From Rhizomys pruinosus (lineage: Eukaryota > Chordata > Mammalia > Rodentia > Spalacidae): DNA of 64,000 bases. Position 1 is the first letter of the stretch. Each line of letters opens with the position of its first letter. Shown one piece after another: positions 56,046 through 64,000 of this stretch. The position numbers and the translations under genes are program-made. Where the stretch lies: NCBI GenBank assembly GCA_009823505.1, contig VZQC01005766.1:1020013-1084012 (forward strand), read 5' to 3'. The notes under the pieces are model-generated. The model searched no databases. It had not been told where the DNA came from and was given only the letters and a program-made list of their open reading frames with translations.

Positions 56046-56320
56046 TTCCTTTCGCACCTGTTTAATAGTGTAAATGTCTTTATAAGCTATTCACTTTCCC
56101 CCTTTGGCAAAATGCTTGTTGATGTCCTTAATTTTGTTTCCTTTGAGAATGTTTGTCTTTTTTTTCTTGTTGGCTTTTGAGGAGTTATATACAGTTATAT
56201 AAAGCTTTAATCATCTACTTACTGTATTGGGCTAACTGGATATCTTAGGTGCAAAAGAATGAAATTGGATCTATCACCTCATAGCATGTACACAAAATAG
56301 CTTAAAATTGTCTAACACTC
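56046..56320. other. Intronic sequence without recognised features
   Basis: No repeat recognised. Confidence 0.5.
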
Positions 56321-56545
56321 GGGACTGGAGAGATGGCCTAGCAGTTAAGAGTGCTGACTGCTCTTGCAGAGGACCCGGGTTCGATCCCCAGCACCCACAT
56401 GGCGGCTGAAAACTGTCTTTAACTCCAGTTCCAGGGGAATCCTGATGCCTTCTTCTGACCTCCACGGCATTGCACGACACGGGTGCACCAACCTACATGC
56501 AGACAGTACAGTCATATACATATGAAAATAATAATAATAAAAACG
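56321..56545 (+). mobile_element. B2 SINE
   Basis: Complete B2 with AAT-rich tail. Confidence 0.92.
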
Positions 56546-57370
56546 TCTAAAACTCTAGATGTAAGAGGCAAAACAGGCTCAGCAGGCCAGGCCTGGTAGC
56601 TTCTCCCCCAAATACAGAGTGTCTGGCTGCAGCATGATGACAGACTGCAGTAAGGAGCATACAAGAGTTGGAGGCTGTGGAGTCCATCTCCTCCAACTGT
56701 ATCACGACCACTTGAGATTACTGATGCTTGCAGAAGGAAAGGACACTTACAGGAGATGTGTTTGCCAGAGCCCCAACTGTCAGTTTTTCCTACTGTTACT
56801 GATGTGGTGCTGGTTGGGGCGCTGAGAGCTTGTCTTTGGAGAGTAACACGTTCCTTTGAGCTTGTCGTGTTTGTTTCCTGGAAGGGATTTTGCTCTGGGG
56901 TGCTGGTCTGGCACTCTGCAGACATGAATTTGAGGTCCAGCCTCAGCTGAGATGACTGAAGAGCAGAGTGGGGCCAAGGGAAGCTGTCTCAGCTACCTGT
57001 GTGCAGCTCCAGTCCTATTCATGTTCTGGCTCACCACGAGCACAGCTGTGCTGTGAGGATGGATGTTAGGGGATGAATGAAGAGAAGGGGTCTGAGAGTG
57101 TCCTTAAATGGTACTATCAAAATCTATCCAGCTTCACCAAAATTTTTCCCTGCAGAGGCTTGTTGTTTGGGACAGAGTTTAACTGTATCAGTCAGTTCTT
57201 TGACCCAGTCTTAGTTTTTCCCTCCCCTTTGTATTGCTCCAATATATGCATATATAACCATCACATATGTATCAAAATTATGACCTCTGAGAATAAACTG
57301 TATGTTAATTCCAAAACATGTTTAGGAATTCACATTTTCCCCCTTTAATTTTATACTACTCTAAAATATG
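56546..57370. other. Unrecognised sequence next to L1
   Basis: Moderately GC-rich; may include the 3' UTR of the adjacent antisense L1, not recognised with confidence. Confidence 0.4.
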
Positions 57371-58695
57371 AATACATACTTTCCACCCATATACAGTAAT
57401 TACAGAATCTGAAAATAAGTGGTAGGTCGGTTCTAGAGCTCATTAAGAGATTTACATGATAACAACACAGTTGCTTTCAGATAAAAAGAAATATAACAAT
57501 AATGTTGTTCAGCTTGCCTTTCAACTGGGGATTTGGTGTTAGCATCCACAAATGAGGGAAACCATTCGTCCTTTGTCTTTCTGGGACTGTGTTACTTCAC
57601 TCAGCATAATGGCTTTGAGTGCCATCCATTTACCTGAAGAGTTCATGTCATCTTTCTTTCCGCTGAATAGTACTCCATTGTGTAGATGTACCACATTTTT
57701 GTCATCCACTTGTCAGTTGAGGGGCATATGGGTTGGTTACAGCCCTTTGCTATGGTGAAAAGAGAGGATAATAAACATGGCTGTGCATGTATCTTTGCAG
57801 CAGGATGAGTCTTATGGGTATATACCCAGGAATGGTATGACTGGGTCAGGTGGTAGGCTCATTTTGAGTCTTTTAAGGGTTCTCCACAATGCTTTCCATA
57901 CTGGTTGTATGAGTTTACATTCCTACCAGTAGTGGATGAGTGTTCCCCTTTCCCCACAACCTCTCTAGCATTTGGTATCTTTTGTTTTCTCGATCTTGGC
58001 CAGTCTTATCAGAGTGAGATGTTATCTGAGAGTGGTTTTAATTTGCATTTCCTTGATTATTAATGATGTTGAACACTTTTTTAAGCTGCTTCCTAGCCAT
58101 CTGTAATTCCTCATTTGTGAAGTCTCTGTTCAGCTCTTTACTCCATCTTTTGAGTAGGTCATTTGTTTTCTTTGTTTTTTGAGTAGTTTATATATTCTGG
58201 ATGTTAAAGCTCTGTCAGATGTATCACTGGTGAAGATTTCCTCCTACTCTGTGGGTTTTCTCTTCACTTCCTTGATTGTTTCTTTTGCTGTACAGAAGCT
58301 TTTGAGTTTGGTGAGGTCCCATTTGTCAACTGTTGACCTTATTTCCTGTGCAGCCGCTGTCTGATTCAGAAAGTCTTTTCCTATGCCCATGTCTTGTAGG
58401 TTGTTGCCAACTTTTTCTTCTACCACCTTCAGGGTTTTGGGTTTCACTTTGAGATCTTTGATCCACTTGGAGTTGATTTTTGTACAGGGTGAGAGGTAGG
58501 GGTTTAATTTTGTTCTACAAATGGTGATCCAGTTTTGCCAGCACCATTTGCTGAAGATGCTATCCTTCTTCCATTAAGGTTTTTTTTGCCCCTTTGTCAA
58601 ATATGAGGTGACTGAAATTGTATGAGCTCAAGTTTGGATCTTTAATTATGTTCCATTGGTCAACGGGTGTGTGGTTCTTTGCATATATCTGACTA
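57371..58695 (-). mobile_element. 5'-truncated L1, ORF2 C-terminal region
   Basis: Minus strand encodes L1 ORF2 C-terminal sequence, for example [16 protein letters not shown] and [18 protein letters not shown] (58244-58447), with frameshifts elsewhere. Plus-strand marks include TTGATCCACTTGGAGTTGAT. Not functional. Confidence 0.88.
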
Positions 58696-58699
58696 TACC

Positions 58700-59284
58700 A
58701 AAATCATTTATTTGTACACTTTAATTTTTTATTGGATTTATTTATTGTATGTATATGTATAGGGGAGTGTTGCTAAAATTCTTTGCAGGGGTGAATGTAA
58801 ACAACATCCATCCTCTTTTCCCTCTGTTCTAAGAACAACCCGAGGTATGATTCCACCATACTCTGGGAAACTGAATGAGTTTATTGGGTTTATTTACAGA
58901 GTACTGGGTGAGGGTTTACTTACAGCAGGTGGGTGCTCTTCCCACAGTGCTCACCAGAAAAACTTTACCAAAGCATGGATGGTGGCTTCCCCATAGCAGC
59001 ACAAAATGGTGAGAGAGACCCTCCCCTAGTCTTCCCTGGTTTATATGCTCTAGCCTCTCCCCTAAGCCATGTGCATTTTGGACTAAATTGTTCATCAAGG
59101 GTTGGGAGATGTAGCTGGACTCTCAGGCAACAGCCCTATGACTCTTCCTGCCCTTCCTTCCTTGGAGAGGGTTGGGGGGGTGGTCTTGAACAGTTAACAA
59201 ACCCAGCTGTGGAGTGATCTTGGGCAAGCAGGCACAGCTGAGCTCAGGAAGATGGCATCCTCTGTCTGTTGGAGGTCAGTTTTA
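58700..59284. other. Unnamed sequence, possibly LTR-derived
   Basis: GAATGAGTTTATTGGGTTTA and GGGTGAGGGTTTACTTACAG (58870-58930) recall a rodent LTR-type repeat, but I cannot name it. Confidence 0.35.
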
Positions 59285-59690
59285 TATAACGGGGTATGGG
59301 CTGGTGCACATGCCACATTGTTCATGGCAAGGTCAGAGGACAATGTTCTCTCTTACCACAAGAGATCCTTGGATCCAAGTGATGCTTTGTTTCAAGCTTT
59401 GTTTACTGAGCCATCTCACTGGCCAACTTGTACTCTTTATGTTTGAATTGTATGTCTGAATTGTACCTTTAAAATTTTTATTTGTTTTTATTTTATGTAT
59501 ATGAGTGTTTTGCCTGCTGGTATAAATGCATCCATGTGTACAGTGGCCACAGAGGTCAGAAGAGGGGGTAAGATCTCCTGAAACTGGAGTTATGGATGGT
59601 TGTTAATCACCACTTGGATACTGGGAATGGAGCCTGGGTCCTCTGCAAGAGCAGCTAGTGCTCTTAACCCCAGAGCCATCTCTCCGCCTC
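59285..59690 (-). repeat. B3/B4-type SINE and B2
   Basis: Antisense B3/B4-type SINE at 59285-59425; B2 at 59470-59690 with TGAATTGTA(C/T)CTTTA on both sides. Confidence 0.8.
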
Positions 59691-59925
59691 TGAATTGTAT
59701 CTTTAAAAAGTTGTTATTAAATTTCGTCTTCTGGCCAAATAGCTTATGTCACATGGTACTGGAGCCTGCTAGAGGGTGTCTTAGAAGGAATACTTCAGAG
59801 TCAGTGTTGTCATGGATCCAGGCAATTAAGTGAGAACATACCATTCTTTAACATTGTCTTTAGTTAGAAATTGGTAACAGTCTGGATACCCCTTAAATAT
59901 CTTTGTTTCAGAACCTCTAGTATAG

Positions 59926-60225
59926 GGGCTGGGAAGATGGCTCAGTTGGTCAATGCTGAGTGTGGATCCTGAGCTCCACTTAAAAGCCAGAGCAGATGGT
60001 GTGTACCTGCAATCCCAGTCAGTGTCCACGAGACCAAGACAGGTGGATTTCTGGAGCTAGCCAGCCAGCTGGCTTAGCAGACTCTGCGCTCCAGGTTCCT
60101 GGAGAGACCTCATCTTAGAAAATAAGGTGGAGAGTGATTGGGGAAGACAGCAGACATCCACCTCTGTCTGACACTTGGTCTTGTGCATACAGACATGAAC
60201 ATGTACAAACATACACCACATACCT
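59926..60225 (+). repeat. RSINE1-type SINE
   Basis: GGGGCTGGGAAGATGGCTCA, then AGATGGTGTGTACCTGCAAT, GCTAGCCAGCCAGCTGGCTT and GAGAGACCTCATCTTAG in the order known for RSINE1. It ends 110 bp before exon 15. Confidence 0.75.
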
Positions 60226-60335
60226 TCTAGTATTAGCATTTTCAGTTGATTTGTTTGTTACCATGGAAACTTTTCATAAATTATAAATGTGTTTTACAAT
60301 TAAGGTTATTTGATTTTCCTGTTTGCCATTTCTAG

Positions 60336-60471
60336 CTATCAGGTGCTTGATGGGACATCTTGAGGATGAAATATCTCAGGCTGAGAATTCTTTGCTTCAG
60401 GCTGCATCCTCATTTCCACTGTATGGGCGAGTCCACTGTGTAACAGGAGCTTTGCAGAAGTTGCCTCGAAA
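60336..60471 (+). CDS. Thada: Thada window exon 15
   Basis: 136 nt, phase 1 in, phase 2 out. Acceptor CATTTCTAG, donor CGAAA|GTAAGG. It reads AIRCLMGHLEDEISQAENS through TGALQKLPR plus two bases. The preceding intron (50575-60335) is nearly 10 kb, the longest complete one after intron 1 apart from local variation in repeats, and carries an antisense L1 and many SINEs. Confidence 0.94.
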
Positions 60472-60660
60472 GTAAGGACATCACAGCTGTTTGTGGTTTC
60501 AGAAATATACTCATGACCTTTAACCTCTTATTGGAGTATGTCTTGGGAAAGGAACATTATTATATTGCCTTAAAGAGAACTGAAAATTAGATTTCAACAT
60601 CTATCTAGTGTACATATTTTTATGTTTTAACTATTTCATTATTGCGGAGTTTGTTTGTTT

Positions 60661-60922
60661 TTTTTGGTGTGTGTGTGTGTGTGTTTGAGACAGGGTCTCC
60701 CTGTAGCCCCAGCTGGCCTGGAAATAGCCCTGTAGACCAGGCTGGCCTTGAACTCACAGAGATCTGCCTGCCTCTACCTCCCGAGTGCTGGGATTAAAGG
60801 TGTGTGCCATCACACACGGCTCAAAGATGTTTCACCCACTGCCATGTGGGTGCTGGGAATTGAACTTGGGTCCTTTGCAAGAGCAGTCTGTGCTCTTAAC
60901 TGCTGAGCCATCTCTCCAGCTC
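60661..60922 (-). repeat. B1 and B2 tRNA-half
   Basis: B1 at 60661-60822 with a GT run in the tail; B2 head fragment at 60832-60922. Confidence 0.87.
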
Positions 60923-60969
60923 CATATTGCACAGTTTTGAAACGTAGATACTTTCAATTCTTTTGTGTT

Positions 60970-60978
60970 AATTTCTTT

Positions 60979-61009
<31 letters not shown>

Positions 61010-61326
61010 TTGTGTGTGTGTGTTTGTGTGTGTGTGTGTTTGAGACAGGGTCTCCCTTTAGTCCCAGTTGGCCTGGAACTCTCTATGTAGACCAGGCTGG
61101 CCTTGAACTCAGAGATCTGCCTGCCTCTGCCTCCCAAATGCTGGGATTAAAGGCATGTGCCACCACACCTGGCTGTTAATTTCATTTTTAAATGCATTTT
61201 GCACGCCTTTAATCCTAGCACTTGGGAGGCAGAGGCAGTCAGATCTCTGTGAGTCCAAGGCCAGCCTGCTCTACAAAATGAGTTCCAGGACAGCTGGTGC
61301 TACGGGGAGATCCTGTATCAGAAAGA

Positions 61327-61361
<35 letters not shown>
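60970..61361. repeat. B1 with (GT)n tail, then truncated B1 with A34
   Basis: Antisense B1 at 60970-61174 with a TG/TTTG-rich tail; sense B1 lacking its start at 61201-61327, then 34 A (61328-61361), 96 bp upstream of exon 16. Confidence 0.9.
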
Positions 61362-61362
<1 letters not shown>

Positions 61363-61457
61363 AACCTTACCCCTCAAAAGAAAAATAAAATAAATAAATT
61401 TAAAAAAATAATGTACTTTTGCTTTTGATGTATGTATCCCTAATGTCCTTATTGCAG

Positions 61458-61594
61458 TGGCCTGCAGTTGTCGAATGAGTGGAGACCTGTGGTGGAGAGG
61501 CTGCTGCTGCTGTGCTACAGGCTTTCTGCAGTGGTGTCTCCTGTTATTCAGAGTTCCTCCCCTGAAGGCCTCATCCCTATGGACACTGATCCAG
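61458..61594 (+). CDS. Thada: Thada window exon 16
   Basis: 137 nt, phase 2 in, phase 1 out. Acceptor CTTATTGCAG; donor CCAG|GTCAGA is moderate. It reads NGLQLSNEWRPVVERLLLL through EGLIPMDTDP. The SSPEGLIPMDTD motif is identical to human THADA as remembered. Confidence 0.95.
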
Positions 61595-62352
61595 GTCAGA
61601 GGACAGGACCAAAGTGCTTCTGTCTACCCCTCGGGCCCCGCCTGGCTCTTTATAATTTATTTTTAAGAGATATAAAAGCTAAATTCAGGAAAAAATATTT
61701 TTCATGTAATTTCTAATCTTTTAGTAATATTTTTAACTATAAAAATTAGCCCTCAGAGGGAGAGACCTTTTCCTCAGTGATATAGCCGCTGCTTAGGTGC
61801 CTGTGTTCCTGTAAATAACATCTCTGTAATTAAACTAAATAAAACTCATTAAGTTATCATTTGAAAAAAAATATGATAGAAGAGGGGCCACTGGGGAAGA
61901 GGAAGGGATCAGTGGGGCTGGAGTTGGGGACAAGGGAACAGGCAAAGGAGGGTGAAAATTATAAAAATGCATGAAAATGTTATAATGAAACCCATTATTT
62001 ATAATCCATATATACTAATAAAAGTAAAAGATAAGGTGTTAAAGTGTTGTAGGCACAAAATATATGTGCGCCTGTTTCTATACGTATGTATGTGCCATCA
62101 AGCGCTGGTAGCCTTTGTCCTGTGGATGGTTTGAGCAGTGGTTTTTGTCATATTTTTAGCCCAAATTGTCATGTCTTAAAAGTACACTTAACATCATGAT
62201 GACCCTATATAAATAATTTTCACATTATTCACTCTATGAGTATAGCTGATTATCACTGCTGAAAATGACAGGATTTTTGAGGTGAGGTACCCCCAAGGGA
62301 AATCTGTATGTGACGTAAACTGGGCTTTCATGTACACTTATCTTTCTCTCAG
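61595..62352. other. Intron 16, no repeats recognised
   Basis: 758 bp without a recognisable SINE. Confidence 0.55.
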
Positions 62353-62511
62353 AGTCAGCAAGCCGCTTACAAGTTATTCTCAATGAGATTCAGCCACGGG
62401 ATACTAACGATTACTTCAACCAAGCCAAAGTATTGAAAGAATGTGGTAGCTTTGATTTGGAGGATTTGAGCACCAGTGTCACAAACATTGATACTTCTAC
62501 AGAAGTCAAAA
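62353..62511 (+). CDS. Thada: Thada window exon 17 (last in window)
   Basis: 159 nt, phase 1 in and out. Acceptor TTTCTCTCAG, donor AAAA|GTAAGA. It reads ESASRLQVILNEIQPRDTN through VTNIDTSTEVK. The next exon, which should continue with the conserved CDVTAQMV region, is not before 64000, so the gene runs off the right edge inside this intron. Confidence 0.94.
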
Positions 62512-62569
62512 GTAAGATGCATGAAATTAATATGGCCATCAGTAGTGCATATGTGTGCACACTCACACG

Positions 62570-62900
62570 CATTTGGTGCTGGTGCTTGAACTCAAGAGTT
62601 TGTTAGGTATGCTTAGGCAAGTGCTGTACTACCAAGCCTACACCATTGTACTACACCATTGTACACTGACCCAAGCCTGATTATTTCAATAACAGTAAAA
62701 TATACAAAATGGATTTTTAAAAAAGACTTAATTTTTAATTACTTATTTATGTGTGGGTATGTGAGTGCAGGTACCCATGAAGGCCAGAGGCATCAGATCC
62801 CCTTGGAGGTGGAGTCATCTGATGTGGATGCTGGGAACTGAACTGGGGTCCACTATAGGAGCAGTATGTGCTTTTAACTGCTGAGCCATCTCTGCAGCCT
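62570..62900 (-). repeat. ID-like fragment and B2/B3 SINE
   Basis: 62570-62640 resembles a reversed ID; 62716-62900 is an old antisense B2/B3 ending TGAGCCATCTCTGCAGCC. Confidence 0.72.
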
Positions 62901-62995
62901 CAGATGACATTTTGCTATAATGAAAGGAAGTGCAGATCTACAGAACATTTCTAGAAAACAAAGATTTAAGAAAATTTTTAATTTTATCTATTTAT

Positions 62996-63136
62996 TTTCT
63001 GTTTTTTTGTGACAGGGTCTCCCTGTAACCCCAGGTGTCCTGAAGCTATGTAGACCAGACTGGCCTTGAACTCATGAAGATCTACCTGTCTCTGCCTCCC
63101 TAGTGCTGAAACTAAAGGCATGTGCAACCATGCCTA
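62996..63136 (-). repeat. B1 SINE
   Basis: Antisense B1, diverged at the start. Confidence 0.85.
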
Positions 63137-63139
63137 CTT

Positions 63140-63530
63140 TATTTTTATTTTATGTGTGTGAGTGTTATACCTGCACATGTATAAGTGTACCTGTGTTGCA
63201 AAGTGCCTGAGGAGGTCAGAAGAAGGTGCCAGATACCCTGGAACTGGAGTTACAGACAGTTATTAGCTGACATGTAGATGCTTGGATTCAAACCCTGATT
63301 TTATGCAAGAACAACCTGTTCTTTTTTTCTTTTCTTTTCTTTTTGGTCTTTTGGAGACAGGGTCTCCCTACAGCCCCGACTGTCCTGGAACATTCCCTAT
63401 GTAGACTAGGCTGGCCTTGAACTTACAGAGATCCACCTGCCTCTGTTTCTCGAGTACTGGGATTAAAGGCGTGCACCACCACGCCCGGTATAAGAACAGC
63501 CTGTTCTTAACCTCTGAGCCATCTGTCTAG
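63140..63530 (-). repeat. B2 split by a B1
   Basis: B2 parts at 63140-63307 and 63490-63530; B1 at 63322-63489. AAGAACA(A/G)CCTGTTCTT flanks the B1. Confidence 0.9.
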
Positions 63531-63664
63531 CCCCAGATTTTTTTTTTTTTCCCAATTGAGGTTTTGGAATGACTGGTTTTAGGAATGAATTTATAAGCCT
63601 TTTACAAGAAAATGGCATGGCTCAGTTCTGCATAGAAGATGCTACAACACAAAGCTTTTGAGCT

Positions 63665-63831
63665 CTTTTTCTTTCTTTTTTTTTTTTGATATTTTTGAGA
63701 CAGGGTCTCCCTTTAGTCCCAGCTGGCCTGGAGCTCACTCTGTAGACCAGGCTGGCCTTGAACTCACAGAGATCTGCCTGCCTCTGCCTCCCAAGTGCTA
63801 GGATTAAAGGTGTGCACCACCACGCCCAGCC
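63665..63831 (-). mobile_element. B1 SINE with target-site duplication
   Basis: TTTTGAGCTCT before (63655) and after (63836). Confidence 0.92.
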
Positions 63832-63839
63832 CAGTTTTT

Positions 63840-64000
63840 GAGCTCTAAGATCCATGTGGCAGCCCTGGTGAGGCAAGAGTACAGATACATGATGAGTCTG
63901 GGTTTGGGCAATATCACCAGTACATTGATGTCTGCTGTGGCGGTTCCTGAAGTCAAGCAGCCTTTTAATGGAAACCTTATTACTGAGCAAAATATGAGCT
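63840..64000. other. Intron 17 end, unrecognised
   Basis: No exon or repeat supported. Confidence 0.5.

Larger units (their letters stand above)
1..64000 (+). other. Thada: Thada gene, internal portion (17 coding exons)
   Basis: THADA is a large HEAT/armadillo-repeat protein. Its yeast orthologue Trm732 partners the methyltransferase Trm7 (FTSJ1 in mammals) for 2'-O-methylation of tRNA nucleotide 32; THADA is also linked to SERCA binding, energy balance and thyroid adenoma translocations (family knowledge). Seventeen exons seen here join in phase into 967 codons without a stop and follow the remembered human protein from about residue 58 to about residue 1030. The start codon exon lies upstream of the window and the C-terminal half downstream. 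All 17 acceptors are AG; donors are GT except one GC. No exon is broken, so the locus looks functional. Promoter and 3' UTR are not in the window. Confidence 0.96.

Noticed and set aside
57371..58695. Host gene on the minus strand
   Set aside because: The encoded peptide is L1 ORF2.
63890..64000. Next Thada exon
   Set aside because: A faint likeness to the expected sequence (GNLITEQ versus GLLTVEQ), but the strongly conserved preceding residues are absent and there is no acceptor in a matching place.

Overview
This is a draft-assembly piece of a muroid rodent genome. The diagnosis rests on the repeats: well over 100 SINE copies of the B1, B2, B4/ID and RSINE1 types, mouse-type MaLR (ERVL-MaLR) LTR elements and rodent L1 3' ends. 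The B1 and B2 variants do not read like Mus or Rattus consensus as I remember them, so another muroid is likely; the genus cannot be told from the sequence. A single N (11582), a run of 32 N (50871-50902) and patches dense in single-base indels mark it as unfinished.

The only gene I can support is Thada (THADA armadillo-repeat protein, orthologue of yeast Trm732), on the + strand and running off both ends. Seventeen consecutive coding exons are present (666-796, 9489-9637, 9752-9784, 10050-10098, 14874-15061, 21109-21203, 23205-23425, 26438-27126, 29951-30102, 30884-31039, 31831-31950, 39930-40053, 46567-46718, 50364-50574, 60336-60471, 61458-61594, 62353-62511). They total 2,902 nt and join in phase into one open frame of 967 codons with no stop, about the N-terminal half of a protein of roughly 1,950 residues but without its first ~57 residues. 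Sixteen of the seventeen donors are GT; the one after window exon 4 is GC. Exon 9 has a frame-preserving second acceptor 21 nt upstream. Calls rest on comparison with the human protein as I remember it plus splice-site and phase consistency.

Everything else is intron, and most of that is retroelement. By region: 1-9.5 kb holds two near-full-length antisense MaLR elements with duplicated right flank, in a low-accuracy stretch; 9.5-15 kb holds exons 2-5, a nest of B1/B2 copies, a GC-rich block with a poly(A) run and a CTCF-like motif, an old antisense L1, and a retroposed 5' half of tRNA-Ile(UAU); 15-21 kb holds two L1 3' ends; 21-31 kb holds exons 6-10 with SINE clusters; 31-40 kb holds exon 11, a 200-bp pyrimidine tract, and a chimeric retrocopy that begins with a B2; 40-50 kb holds exons 12-13, old MaLR LTRs and an L1 ORF2 relic containing a 36-bp minisatellite; 50-60 kb holds exon 14, a CAGGTG minisatellite grown inside a SINE, and an antisense L1; 60-64 kb holds exons 15-17.

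I found no second gene, no CRISPR array, no convincing functional tRNA gene and no CpG island. The items most worth a second look are the tRNA half with target-site duplications, the B2-led chimeric retrocopy, the MaLR pair sharing one target site, and the GC donor and tandem acceptor in Thada.
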